This document shows, one piece after another, positions 1 through 6,694 of a stretch of 6,702 nt of DNA (the first letter of the stretch is position 1; each line of letters starts with the position of its first letter). Origin of the DNA: an uncultured Trueperaceae bacterium (lineage in GTDB: Bacteria; Deinococcota; Deinococci; Deinococcales; Trueperaceae). The notes below the pieces were generated by a model that worked only from the letters and a program-made list of their open reading frames with translations, ran no database searches and was not told the origin of the DNA. The stretch is from the NCBI GenBank assembly GCA_937907415.1, contig CALCHY010000363.1, forward strand, positions 1-6,702, read 5' to 3'. A program made the position numbers and the translations under genes.

Positions 1-180
1 GCGGAGATCGAGGCGGCAACCGAACAACTGGCCGCCTTCGAAGCGGCGCTGAAGCTCGGCGGCGCCGTCGCCAAGACAGCAGGGGGCCAGTTCGTCGACG
101 AGGCGGTCGCCAAACGCGCTAGGACCGTGCTCGCCCTAGCCAAGTCGGCGGCAAGGGAAACTAGGGAGGAACCACGATGA
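1..180 (+). CDS. C-terminal fragment of an unrecognised Ala-rich protein (5' end outside window)
   Basis: An open frame runs from the first base to the TGA at 178-180, giving the last 59 residues of a protein whose start lies upstream. The visible part is rich in Ala, Glu, Lys and Arg. It looks mainly helical, with a short Gly-Gly-Ala/Gly-Gly-Gln stretch in the middle and a charged tail ending EEPR. Codons use G or C at most third positions, like the neighbouring genes. The stop overlaps the start of the cyclase gene in an ATGA arrangement (177-180), so the two are very probably in one operon and translationally coupled. I do not recognise the family from this tail. An enzyme of the same catabolic pathway is plausible from position alone, but nothing in the residues shows it. 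Confidence 0.7.
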   Translation, partial: AEIEAATEQLAAFEAALKLGGAVAKTAGGQFVDEAVAKRARTVLALAKSAARETREEPR

Positions 181-977
181 GACCTGAACTAATGGCCTGT
201 ACGCAAGCCGTGGTCATCGACTTGGGGCAGCCGCTCGAGCGGGGCATGCCTCAATCACCGAACCATCCGCCTTTCAGGATGATCCTGGAGCGGCGCCACG
301 GCGATATGACCAGGTCAGACGGCGGCTCGGCGGCCAACGAGATCATCATCACGGGAGGGCACGTCGGCACGCACATCGATGCGTTCAGTCACGTCTCCCA
401 GGACGGGCGCTTGGCTGGCGGAGTCGACGCTCATGGTGCGTTAGTGAGTGGACGCTTCGCCCAGCTCGGCGTTGAGACCATCGAGCCGATCATCTGCCGC
501 GGCGTGCTCCTCGACGTAGCCGGATGCCTCGGGAAAGAGGTCCTGGACGACGGCTTCCCCATCGGCGTGGCCGAGTTGGAGCGCACAGCGGCCCAGCAGG
601 GTACTGAGTTGAAGCCCGGCGACGCCGTTCTGATCAGAACGGGGTGGCCAAAGCACTGGCACGACGTCCCCAGGTTCCAGGGCCAGACCGGTGGCGTCCC
701 AGGGCCAACGGAGGAAGCCGCCCAGTGGTTGGCTAAGCGCGCGATCAAGTACGTCGGCTCAGACACCATCGCGTTCGAGCACATCGCGCCAGGCAAGGGC
801 CACTCCGTTTTGCCCGCACACCGCGTGTTCCTCGTGGAGAACCAGATTCACATCATCGAGCTGCTCGAACTCGAGGCGCTAGCGAGCGGGCGCCACTACG
901 AGTTCTTGTTCATCGCCCTGCCGCTCAAGATCACGGGGGCTACGGGCTCACCGGTCCGGCCGGTGGCGCTCGTATGA
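177..977 (+). CDS. Cyclase family protein (kynurenine formamidase-like metal-dependent hydrolase)
   Basis: This 266-residue protein belongs to the cyclase/kynurenine-formamidase fold (PF04199), a group of metal-dependent amide, ester or ring hydrolases. The signature HxGTHxDxxxH is at residues 62-72 (H62, H66, D68, H72) and supplies the expected metal ligands and catalytic His. Further family landmarks are GDAVLIRTGW (148-157), the PGPTEEAAQWLA helix (175-186) leading to VGSDT (193-197), the late HRVFLVEN (215-222) with E228 in IIELL, and the C-terminal PLKITGATGSPVRPVAL (249-265). It is longer than bacterial KynB (about 210 residues), mainly through extended loops, and has no signal peptide, so it should be cytoplasmic. 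The ATG at 177 is chosen because GGGAGGA (164-170) lies 6 bases upstream; an in-frame ATG at 192 is the alternative. The gene overlaps both neighbours by 4 bp. No tryptophan-degradation gene is nearby, so kynurenine is not a supported substrate; a cyclic or amide intermediate used by the adjacent MmgE/PrpD protein is inferred. Confidence 0.92.
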   Translation: MRPELMACTQAVVIDLGQPLERGMPQSPNHPPFRMILERRHGDMTRSDGGSAANEIIITGGHVGTHIDAFSHVSQDGRLAGGVDAHGALVSGRFAQLGVETIEPIICRGVLLDVAGCLGKEVLDDGFPIGVAELERTAAQQGTELKPGDAVLIRTGWPKHWHDVPRFQGQTGGVPGPTEEAAQWLAKRAIKYVGSDTIAFEHIAPGKGHSVLPAHRVFLVENQIHIIELLELEALASGRHYEFLFIALPLKITGATGSPVRPVALV

Positions 978-2398
978 GCAACCAAGCGGCGAACGGCACC
1001 GTTGCCCAGCGGATCGCGGCCTTCACGGCAGCGCTCAGGTTCGAGGATGTACCCGCGGCGGTGGTCGAGAGCGTCCGCATGCGCATCACTGACACGCTCG
1101 GCATCGCCAAGGCGGCAACCGCGGTCGATCACCTGCGGCCGGTCTGGGAGCTAGTGCTCAGCGGCGGCGGTGCGCAGGAGGCCTCTACCCTCTTGGCGGA
1201 CGCTCGCATACCCGCCGCCAACGCGGCTTTCGTCGGGGGCTTGCTCTCGCACGCCCTTGATTACGACGACACTCATCTCCCGTCTATCCTGCACCCCAGT
1301 GCCATCCTAGTTCCAGCAGCTCTGGCGGCTGCCGAGCTAGCCGGGGCGACCGGCGCCGAGACCATCACGGCGCTGGCCGCCGGGTACGAGATCCTAGTGC
1401 GGTTAGGCATGGCGGCTTACGACCCTGTCATCAAGAACTCCGTCTACTTCGAGAAGGGCCTACACGCCACGTCCATCTGCGGCACCGTGGCAGCGGCGGC
1501 GGTCGCCAGTCGACTATTGGGTGGCTCCGCCAAGCAGATCGCCGACGCCATGGGTGTGGCCGGCAGCATGGGAGCCGGTCTGCTGGAGGCTAACCGCACC
1601 GGCGGAACCGTGAAACGCATCCACGGCGCCTGGGCGTGCCACTCTGCCATCTGGGCCGCAAGGCTCGCTAACGCCGGCATCAGTGGCCCACCCACCCTGT
1701 TTGAAGGGCGCTTCGGGTACTTCTACTACTTGCTTGGTGATGCCGCCTTGACCGTCGATCCCGCCAACGGCCTTGGCGAGGAGTGGGAGACGCCCGGGAT
1801 CTTCTTCAAGCCCTACCCCGTCAATCACTTCATCCATACCGCCATCGACGCCGCCCGCACGATCCGTGAGCGCGCAACGCTCCCTTGGCAGAGAATCGAG
1901 CGCATCGACCTGGGCGTGGCGGGCGCCACGCTGCGCACCATCGCCGAGCCGCGCGCCGCCAAGGTCCGACCCGAAAGCGGCTACGCTGCCCGCTTCTCCG
2001 CCCCGTTCACCGTAGCAACGGCACTGTTGTCCAGCGGGCACGGCTTGGGCCTAGACCTGGAAGACTTCGAAGACGCGGCCGTTACGGATCCCGACAGGCT
2101 CGCGTTGGCCGAGCGGGTTCACTGCTACGCCGACCGAGAATGTGAAGCGCTGTTCCCGCACCAGTTCCCCTGCCGCCTGACCGTGCGTTACGACGACGGC
2201 TCGACCATCGAGGAGTGGGTGCCAACGAACCGCGGTGGCAGTGCCCGCCCTCTCAGCGAAGACGAGGTCCTACAGAAGTTCCGCTCCAACGTCGCGCGCG
2301 CCGCTAACGGACGCGACTTCTCTCTGGCGGAGAGCTACCTAGCTAGCCTGGAACAGCTTGATGAGGTGCGGCCACTGCTCATGGCGCTCGGCACGTAG
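974..2398 (+). CDS. MmgE/PrpD family protein (2-methylcitrate dehydratase-like)
   Basis: This 474-residue protein is a full-length member of the MmgE/PrpD family (PF03972), which includes 2-methylcitrate dehydratase, cis-aconitate decarboxylase and iminodisuccinate epimerase. Family landmarks in order are LSHALDYDDTH (91-101) with HPS (107-109), ALAAGYEILVRLG (133-145), GLHATSICGT (162-171), GTVKRIHGAWACHSA (211-225), FEGRFGYFY (243-251), FKPYPVNHFIHTAIDAA (278-294) and ARFSAPFTVATALL (339-352). H107, H164, K214 and K279 appear to match the active-site His and Lys residues known from mammalian cis-aconitate decarboxylase; this alignment was done by eye. There is no signal peptide, so the protein should be cytoplasmic. 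The ATG at 974 overlaps the cyclase stop (ATGA, 974-977), and only a weak GGTGG (962-966) precedes it, so translation probably depends on the upstream gene. The substrate is unknown: no prpB, prpC or acnD is visible, which argues against calling it PrpD proper. A coupled hydrolase plus PrpD-fold lyase or epimerase on a small dicarboxylate or tricarboxylate is the best reading. Confidence 0.93.
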   Translation: MSNQAANGTVAQRIAAFTAALRFEDVPAAVVESVRMRITDTLGIAKAATAVDHLRPVWELVLSGGGAQEASTLLADARIPAANAAFVGGLLSHALDYDDTHLPSILHPSAILVPAALAAAELAGATGAETITALAAGYEILVRLGMAAYDPVIKNSVYFEKGLHATSICGTVAAAAVASRLLGGSAKQIADAMGVAGSMGAGLLEANRTGGTVKRIHGAWACHSAIWAARLANAGISGPPTLFEGRFGYFYYLLGDAALTVDPANGLGEEWETPGIFFKPYPVNHFIHTAIDAARTIRERATLPWQRIERIDLGVAGATLRTIAEPRAAKVRPESGYAARFSAPFTVATALLSSGHGLGLDLEDFEDAAVTDPDRLALAERVHCYADRECEALFPHQFPCRLTVRYDDGSTIEEWVPTNRGGSARPLSEDEVLQKFRSNVARAANGRDFSLAESYLASLEQLDEVRPLLMALGT

Positions 2399-2527
2399 GG
2401 CTGCCCTCGTACGCCCACCCCTTTACCCCAATAGTGAGTACGACCGCTCTCATCCGTCATCCTCTCGGCTTGGCCGCGGCGCTAACATCAAGACCGTAAA
2501 CCACAATCTGAAGGGAAGTGGTGCCAC
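2399..2527 (+). other. Intergenic gap between MmgE/PrpD gene and ggt
   Basis: This 129-base spacer is long enough to separate two transcription units. A small imperfect hairpin (AGGG-CTG-CCCT with a flanking ACG/CGT pair and one bulged T, about 2393-2410) overlaps the upstream stop codon. It has no real T-tract, so it is only a weak terminator candidate. No convincing -35/-10 pair was found: TTGGCC (2470-2475) and TAACAT (2483-2488) are only 7 bases apart. Just before ggt, AAGGGAAG (2511-2518) provides a moderate ribosome binding site about 9 bases from the ATG at 2528. A promoter for ggt probably lies here, but I cannot place it. Confidence 0.5.
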
Positions 2528-4228
2528 ATGCGAAGCCCTCCTAGGTCAGTTGTCTTAACGGTCTGCCTCTTCGTGGCGTTGGCGGTGGGGCCGGCGTTCG
2601 CCAAGTCGCCCGCACCCGTGCAAGCCAAGAACGGGATGGTCGTCACCGCCCAGCACCTTGCCAGCCAGGTTGGGCTCGACGTGCTGCAGCAAGGCGGCAA
2701 CGCCGTCGACGCTGCCGTCGCCGTCGGCTACGCCCTCGCCGTAACCCTACCGAGTTCCGGGAACATCGGCGGCGGCGGCTTCATGCTCGTGCACACTGCC
2801 GCGGGCGAGGACATCTTCATCAACTTCCGCGAGAAGGCGAGCCTCAACGCCACGCGGGACATGTACCTAGACGCGGATGGCAACGTCATCTCCGGCGCCA
2901 GCACGCAGTCGTGGCTCGGCATCGGCGTTCCAGGCACCGTCATGGGCCTCGAGTACGCTCGCGAGCACTACGGCACCATGAGCCGCGAAGCGCTCCTCGC
3001 CCCGGCCATCTCGTTGGCGCGCGACGGCTTCGTGCTCGTGCCGGGTGACGACATCCTCAACGTTCCGCTCGACGCCTTCCGCGCGGAGGAGAACGTGGCC
3101 GCCATCTTCCTCAAGGACGGCGAGCGCTACCAAGCTGGCGACACCATCGTGCAGTCGCAGCTCGCCGCCACCCTACAGGCGATCTCTGACGGGGGCACAG
3201 ACGCGTTCTACAAGGGCGCGATCGCGGACGCCGTCGTCGCCGCTAGTGAAGCGAACGGCGGCATCCTAAGCAAGGAAGACTTCGAGAACTACGCCGTGGC
3301 CGAGTACGACCCGGTCACCTGCAATTACCGCGGTTACGACGTGATCTCTTCGCCGCCACCCAGCTCAGGCGGCACCATCATCTGCGAGATCCTGAACATC
3401 CTCGAGGGCTACCCCATCGGCTACTTGGGCTTCAACTCGGCCCAAACCGTGCACTTCATGACCGAGGCCATGCGCCACGCGTACGTCGACCGCAACACGT
3501 ACCTTGGCGACCCAGAGTTCGTCGAGAACCCACTCGAGCGGCTCCTCTCCAAGGATTACGCAGCCCAGATCCGGGCGAAGATCGTCGGCAACCGCGCCAC
3601 GCTCTCGACGGATGTCATGCCAGGCACACCGCCGCACGAGGGCACGAACACGAACCACTACTCCATCGTCGACGCCGCCGGCAACGCGGTGGCCGTCACC
3701 TACACGCTCAACCTCAGCTTCGGCGTCAAGAAGATCGCCGGCGACACCGGCTTCCTCCTCAACAACGAGCTCGACGACTTCACCGTCAAGCCGGGCGTAC
3801 CGAACGCTTACGGGCTCGTCCAGGGGGAGGCTAACGAGGTCGCGCCGGGCAAGACGCCGCTTTCCTCCATGTCGCCGACCGTCATCACCAAGGACGGCGA
3901 GGTCTTCATGGTGACGGGCAGCCCCGGGGGCTCGCGCATCATCACCATCACGCTCGAGTCGATCATGAACGTCATCGACCACGGCATGGACGTCCAGGAG
4001 GCTATCGACGCGCCGCGCATCCACCACCAGTGGCTGCCTGACGTGCTGTACGCGGAGAAGTACGCGCTGTCGGCCGACACGCGCGCCATCCTCGAGGCGA
4101 TGGGCCACGTCATCCAAGAAGGCGGTGCGTGGGGCTCCGCCGAGGCGATCATCAGGAACCTGACGACCGGCGTCCTGTCCGGCGCCAATGACAGCCGCAG
4201 GCCGCAAGGGGCGGCGCTGGGGTACTAG
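2528..4228 (+). CDS. ggt: Gamma-glutamyltransferase (exported, autoprocessing)
   Basis: This 566-residue gamma-glutamyltranspeptidase removes or transfers the gamma-glutamyl group of glutathione and related compounds, normally outside the cytoplasmic membrane. Residues 1-25 form a Sec signal peptide (positive start, hydrophobic core 8-20, AFA before the likely cut at 25/26). The large subunit carries the substrate-carboxylate arginine in NFREKA (R101) and GVPGTVMGLEYA (133-144). The precursor should cleave itself before T375 in the NTNHYS motif (374-379), giving subunits of about 349 and 192 residues. Other active-site positions, by comparison with the E. coli enzyme, are N395, E414 (Gln in E. 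coli), D417, S446-S447 in LSSMSP, and G467-G468 in GSPGGSR. A lid-loop segment like that of E. coli is present (about 421-443, with Y428). The ending GAALGY is typical, and the gene looks complete. The start is supported by AAGGGAAG (2511-2518) and by the signal peptide. It stands apart from the upstream operon and is convergent with the PIG-L gene. Salvage of extracellular glutathione is the likely role. Confidence 0.97.
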   Translation: MRSPPRSVVLTVCLFVALAVGPAFAKSPAPVQAKNGMVVTAQHLASQVGLDVLQQGGNAVDAAVAVGYALAVTLPSSGNIGGGGFMLVHTAAGEDIFINFREKASLNATRDMYLDADGNVISGASTQSWLGIGVPGTVMGLEYAREHYGTMSREALLAPAISLARDGFVLVPGDDILNVPLDAFRAEENVAAIFLKDGERYQAGDTIVQSQLAATLQAISDGGTDAFYKGAIADAVVAASEANGGILSKEDFENYAVAEYDPVTCNYRGYDVISSPPPSSGGTIICEILNILEGYPIGYLGFNSAQTVHFMTEAMRHAYVDRNTYLGDPEFVENPLERLLSKDYAAQIRAKIVGNRATLSTDVMPGTPPHEGTNTNHYSIVDAAGNAVAVTYTLNLSFGVKKIAGDTGFLLNNELDDFTVKPGVPNAYGLVQGEANEVAPGKTPLSSMSPTVITKDGEVFMVTGSPGGSRIITITLESIMNVIDHGMDVQEAIDAPRIHHQWLPDVLYAEKYALSADTRAILEAMGHVIQEGGAWGSAEAIIRNLTTGVLSGANDSRRPQGAALGY

Positions 4229-4272
4229 CGACCAGCTAGCCTTCGCTGCGTAGTAGCGCTCACCAGCGCCAC

Positions 4273-4319
4273 GCAGGAACCCGCGGCGCACCAATTCGGG
4301 GTGCGCCGCGGGTTTCTGC
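4273..4319. terminator. Bidirectional transcription terminator hairpin
   Basis: A strong inverted repeat lies between the convergent ggt and PIG-L genes. The core arms 4278-4292 and 4300-4314 pair perfectly over 15 bp around a 7-base loop (AATTCGG). The stem extends outward to 4273 and 4319, for 20 bp in total with one G-T wobble (4277/4315). It starts 44 bases after the ggt stop and about 47 bases beyond the PIG-L stop, so it could serve both. There is no long T-run on either strand: + reads TTTCTGCCTT at the end of the stem and - reads TTCCTGCG. It is therefore a GC-rich hairpin with weak U-tracts. Its position makes termination the natural reading. Confidence 0.8.
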
Positions 4320-4366
4320 CTTGATCGCCGATCGCGGCTCGTCAGAACTCTTCGGCCAGCTCGAGA

Positions 4367-6613
4367 TCAGTCGGCCAGCGTCAGCCGCCCCCACAGGTAC
4401 GGCAGGAACTGCTTGCCTCCCAAGTTGAAGGACGCCCAGCTGATGCTGCTCTCGCGGATGTTGGCTCCTTCTCCCGCGTCGGCGAGGTCGCCGTCGAAGA
4501 TCGTGACGTCGAAATTGAACGGCTGGCCAACGCCTGGCTTGCCGCCCGGCATCTCGCTCCACGGGATACTGACTTCTACGTCGTAGCCAAGGTCGGTCTT
4601 CGCGGAAGCGAAGCGCGTCAATGGCGCCGTTAGGTCGGCGTCGCCTTGGTTGGCGTCGCCGTCGCGCGCAGCTATGGCCTCGAAGCCAGTCAGCGTGCAT
4701 GGGAACACGCCTAGTTGAAAGACGGTCGAGGTGTCTTGGCTAGCGCCGCTCGGGTCGACGGAGACGAAGAGGGCGTCCGAGCGGTGGAAGCCGCGGGGGT
4801 TGTTAGCGGCGATGTTGCACACGACCGTCTGGTCCGTCACGGACACGCCAACGTACAGCGCCTCGTCCGTGTACGCCACGTAAACAGTGCCGCTGGAGTC
4901 GGCGTCATCGTCGGCTTTGCCCTGCCAGGTGTCCAGGTGCGAGATCTGGAAACTGGAGGCGGCTGCGAGGTCGGAAAGGTCGCCGTCAACGACGATGGTG
5001 GCGGCCGGCTCGACCGCTAGGGTCGGGAGTACGTATGCGTCCGCGGAATCGGTGCTCGTAACGCCGCCCACGGTAGCGGTGACGGTAACAGGCACGATGC
5101 CAGAGTGACGCCCTGCGGGGAGCGCCTCATCGGTCACGTTCAACTGCACCGTGACGGTGTCGGTGCTGGTGGGCGCGAGCGTGAACTCCGCGTTGTTCGC
5201 AACGGTAACGCCAGCAGGCAAGTCGAAGGTCAAGTTGCCAGTGACTTCCGCCGCACCGCGGTTGGTGACGGTGATGGCCACGTCGTTGGCGGCCCCGATA
5301 TGGAGGGGGAGGCGCGTCGGCAGGCGCTGGATGACCTGTTGCGTGTGAGTCTCCGCCGCGAAGGTGCGGTAGCCAGCCACGTCGAAGAGCGGCTCAAAAG
5401 CCACCTCGACGGGCGCAACGATGCGCACCCAACCGACGTTGCTTCCCGCCACGTCGAGCCCGCCCTGCACGGCTTGGTAGCTACCGGTGAGGGTTACGGC
5501 AGCGTCTGCAGATGCGCTCTCGGGGGCGACGACCGAGAAGGTGGCCGTTACGGTCTCACCCGAGGCGGCGGTAACGCCGCTCTGCGCTTGCGTGGTCGAG
5601 ACTTGCCAACCGTCAGGGGCGGTCAGGTCAAGGCTCAGGTCGCTCATGGGGAGGTCAGTGCCGTTGACGAACGTCACCGTTACCGGCAGCGCCACTCCGT
5701 CAGCCGCCTCGTACGAGGCTGGCGCGACTTCGAGGCGAACGCCGGCTGGCGAGCGCCCAGCAGGTTCCAGCGCGCCCTCGAGCAGGCTTGCCTCGTTCGC
5801 CGAGACGGGCACGCGCGACCGGATGAGCATGAACTGCGACGGCCGCGGGTTCTCGACGGGCACGGTACGGAACTGGTCCCAACCCTGCGTGCGGTAGATG
5901 CGCTGCGCGAGAGCTGCGATGTCGGCGTAGGTCATGTCCGCCGCGCGCGAGAAGTCGTCAGATGGAATCGACGTGGTCGGCAGCGTTTCGCTGCTGCCGC
6001 CGTAGTACAGCTTGAGGGGGGTGAACGGCTGGAGGTACTCGTCGCTGATCTGCGCCGGACACATCGCCGGGTCGCCGGCGCGGTCGAAGGCGATGGTGGC
6101 CGCGCGCCCGGCTTCTTGGTGGTTCCCGTGAGTGCCAGGACCCGGCCACATGGTGACGATCACTTCTGGGCGGCGGAGGCGCACGAGGCGCACGACGTCG
6201 CAGATGAACTCGTCCCCACCCCACTTAGCGAGCGTCTCCTCGGCCGAGAGAGTGAAGTAGAAGTCCTGCAGGCCTAGCCAATGCGGCGAGTCAACGCCGA
6301 TCAAGCTAAGCGCGATCCGCTCCTCCTCTTGCCTGATGAGGCCAAGGGAGCGACCGAGTTCGGGTCCGGTGGCGTTCGAGCCGCCCTCACCGCCGGTCAG
6401 GGTCACGACGGTGCCCTGGTAACCTTCATCGAGGATGTAGCGGGCGAACGTGGTCATTATGCTGCCGTCGTCGTCAGGGTGCGCGCCGACGAACATGAAG
6501 TCCACGTCCATCAAGTCGAGGCTGCTCCGCGTGCCGGAGTAGGAGCCTTGCGCGGCTGCGAACGCGAGGGCGCAGCCGACCAGCACGGCAACGAGCCTTC
6601 TAGAAAACGCCAT
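4367..6613 (-). CDS. Secreted PIG-L family deacetylase with NEW3-like repeats and C-terminal CBM9-like domain
   Basis: This 748-residue exported protein is built from several modules. Residues 1-22 form a signal peptide (RR start, hydrophobic 7-20, AAAQ end). Residues about 37-205 are a PIG-L/LmbE zinc deacetylase domain: AHPDDD at 44-49 (H45 and D48 as likely zinc ligands, D47 as likely base), TGGEGGSN (73-80), RQEEERIALSLIGV (94-107) and HGNH (H162, H165) as the HxxH motif. The usual AHPDDE ends in Asp here. Two beta-rich segments, about 290-382 and 435-515, resemble NEW3/NPCBM-associated domains. Residues about 540-745 look like a CBM9-type carbohydrate-binding domain (VVDGDLSD, VYVAYTDEALYVGVSV, SDALFVSVDP, YDVEVSIPW); C599 and C639 could form a disulfide. 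The family removes N-acetyl groups from GlcNAc-containing molecules. Export and sugar-binding modules suggest an extracellular glycan substrate, not a thiol precursor; this is inference. The start at 6613 is supported by GGAAGGA (6620-6626) and by the signal peptide. The gene is convergent with ggt. Confidence 0.92.
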   Translation of the reverse strand: MAFSRRLVAVLVGCALAFAAAQGSYSGTRSSLDLMDVDFMFVGAHPDDDGSIMTTFARYILDEGYQGTVVTLTGGEGGSNATGPELGRSLGLIRQEEERIALSLIGVDSPHWLGLQDFYFTLSAEETLAKWGGDEFICDVVRLVRLRRPEVIVTMWPGPGTHGNHQEAGRAATIAFDRAGDPAMCPAQISDEYLQPFTPLKLYYGGSSETLPTTSIPSDDFSRAADMTYADIAALAQRIYRTQGWDQFRTVPVENPRPSQFMLIRSRVPVSANEASLLEGALEPAGRSPAGVRLEVAPASYEAADGVALPVTVTFVNGTDLPMSDLSLDLTAPDGWQVSTTQAQSGVTAASGETVTATFSVVAPESASADAAVTLTGSYQAVQGGLDVAGSNVGWVRIVAPVEVAFEPLFDVAGYRTFAAETHTQQVIQRLPTRLPLHIGAANDVAITVTNRGAAEVTGNLTFDLPAGVTVANNAEFTLAPTSTDTVTVQLNVTDEALPAGRHSGIVPVTVTATVGGVTSTDSADAYVLPTLAVEPAATIVVDGDLSDLAAASSFQISHLDTWQGKADDDADSSGTVYVAYTDEALYVGVSVTDQTVVCNIAANNPRGFHRSDALFVSVDPSGASQDTSTVFQLGVFPCTLTGFEAIAARDGDANQGDADLTAPLTRFASAKTDLGYDVEVSIPWSEMPGGKPGVGQPFNFDVTIFDGDLADAGEGANIRESSISWASFNLGGKQFLPYLWGRLTLAD

Positions 6614-6677
6614 TGTTAGTCCTTCCGAAAGTGAGTCCGTACCTCATGAGACCGCCCCCCGGACGTTCTCTCGGCAC
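6600..6677 (-). CDS. Possible 25-codon leader reading frame overlapping the PIG-L start
   Basis: On the - strand a GTG at 6675-6677 begins a 25-codon frame (MPRERPGGGLMRYGL...) that ends with TAG at 6600-6602. This is 14 bases (four codons and a bit) into the PIG-L gene and in a different reading frame. A near-ideal Shine-Dalgarno, AGGAGG (6686-6691), sits 8 bases upstream of the GTG, stronger than the site before PIG-L itself. The peptide has no hydrophobic segment and matches no family I know. Terminating just past the PIG-L start is the geometry expected for translational coupling. The frame is so short in GC-rich DNA that chance is a real alternative, and the strong SD could instead belong to a feature that the window edge cuts off. 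Confidence 0.3.
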   Translation of the reverse strand: MPRERPGGGLMRYGLTFGRTNNGVF

Positions 6678-6684
6678 CTGCTGT

Positions 6685-6694
6685 CCCTCCTTCC
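6685..6694 (-). promoter_or_regulatory. Strong Shine-Dalgarno-like site in the PIG-L leader
   Basis: The - strand reads GGAAGGAGGG here, a near-perfect anti-16S match lying 71 bases upstream of the PIG-L ATG. That is too far away to serve it directly. The only start codon at proper spacing is the GTG at 6675-6677. Ten bases, TTCGGAAGGA, occur here (6688-6697) and again at the PIG-L ribosome binding site (6620-6629), 68 bases apart. Confidence 0.5.

Noticed and set aside
177..977. Naming the cyclase gene kynB
   Set aside because: The fold and metal motif fit, but the protein is longer than KynB, and no kynureninase or tryptophan dioxygenase gene is visible.
1514..2041. - strand open frame of 175 codons within the MmgE/PrpD gene
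   Set aside because: It is low-complexity Gly/Ala/Arg sequence without a ribosome binding site or family match, and it lies entirely under a convincing gene.
2393..2410. Small hairpin at the end of the MmgE/PrpD gene as a terminator
   Set aside because: The stem is short, contains a bulge, overlaps the stop codon and lacks a T-tract. It is mentioned with the gap but not called as a terminator.
2470..2488. TTGGCC and TAACAT as a sigma-70 promoter for ggt
   Set aside because: The two hexamers are only 7 bases apart, far from the usual 16-18, and no other pair in the gap fits.
3365..4294. - strand open frame of 309 codons opposite the end of ggt
   Set aside because: It has biased Arg/Val/Asp composition, no recognisable motif, and starts inside the terminator hairpin. 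It is explained by the codon usage of ggt on the other strand.
5105..6277. Long + strand open frame of 390 codons opposite the PIG-L gene
   Set aside because: It is rich in Arg, Gly, Val and His with no domain, and lies wholly antisense to a gene with clear motifs and a signal peptide. This is typical of a mirror frame in GC-rich coding DNA.
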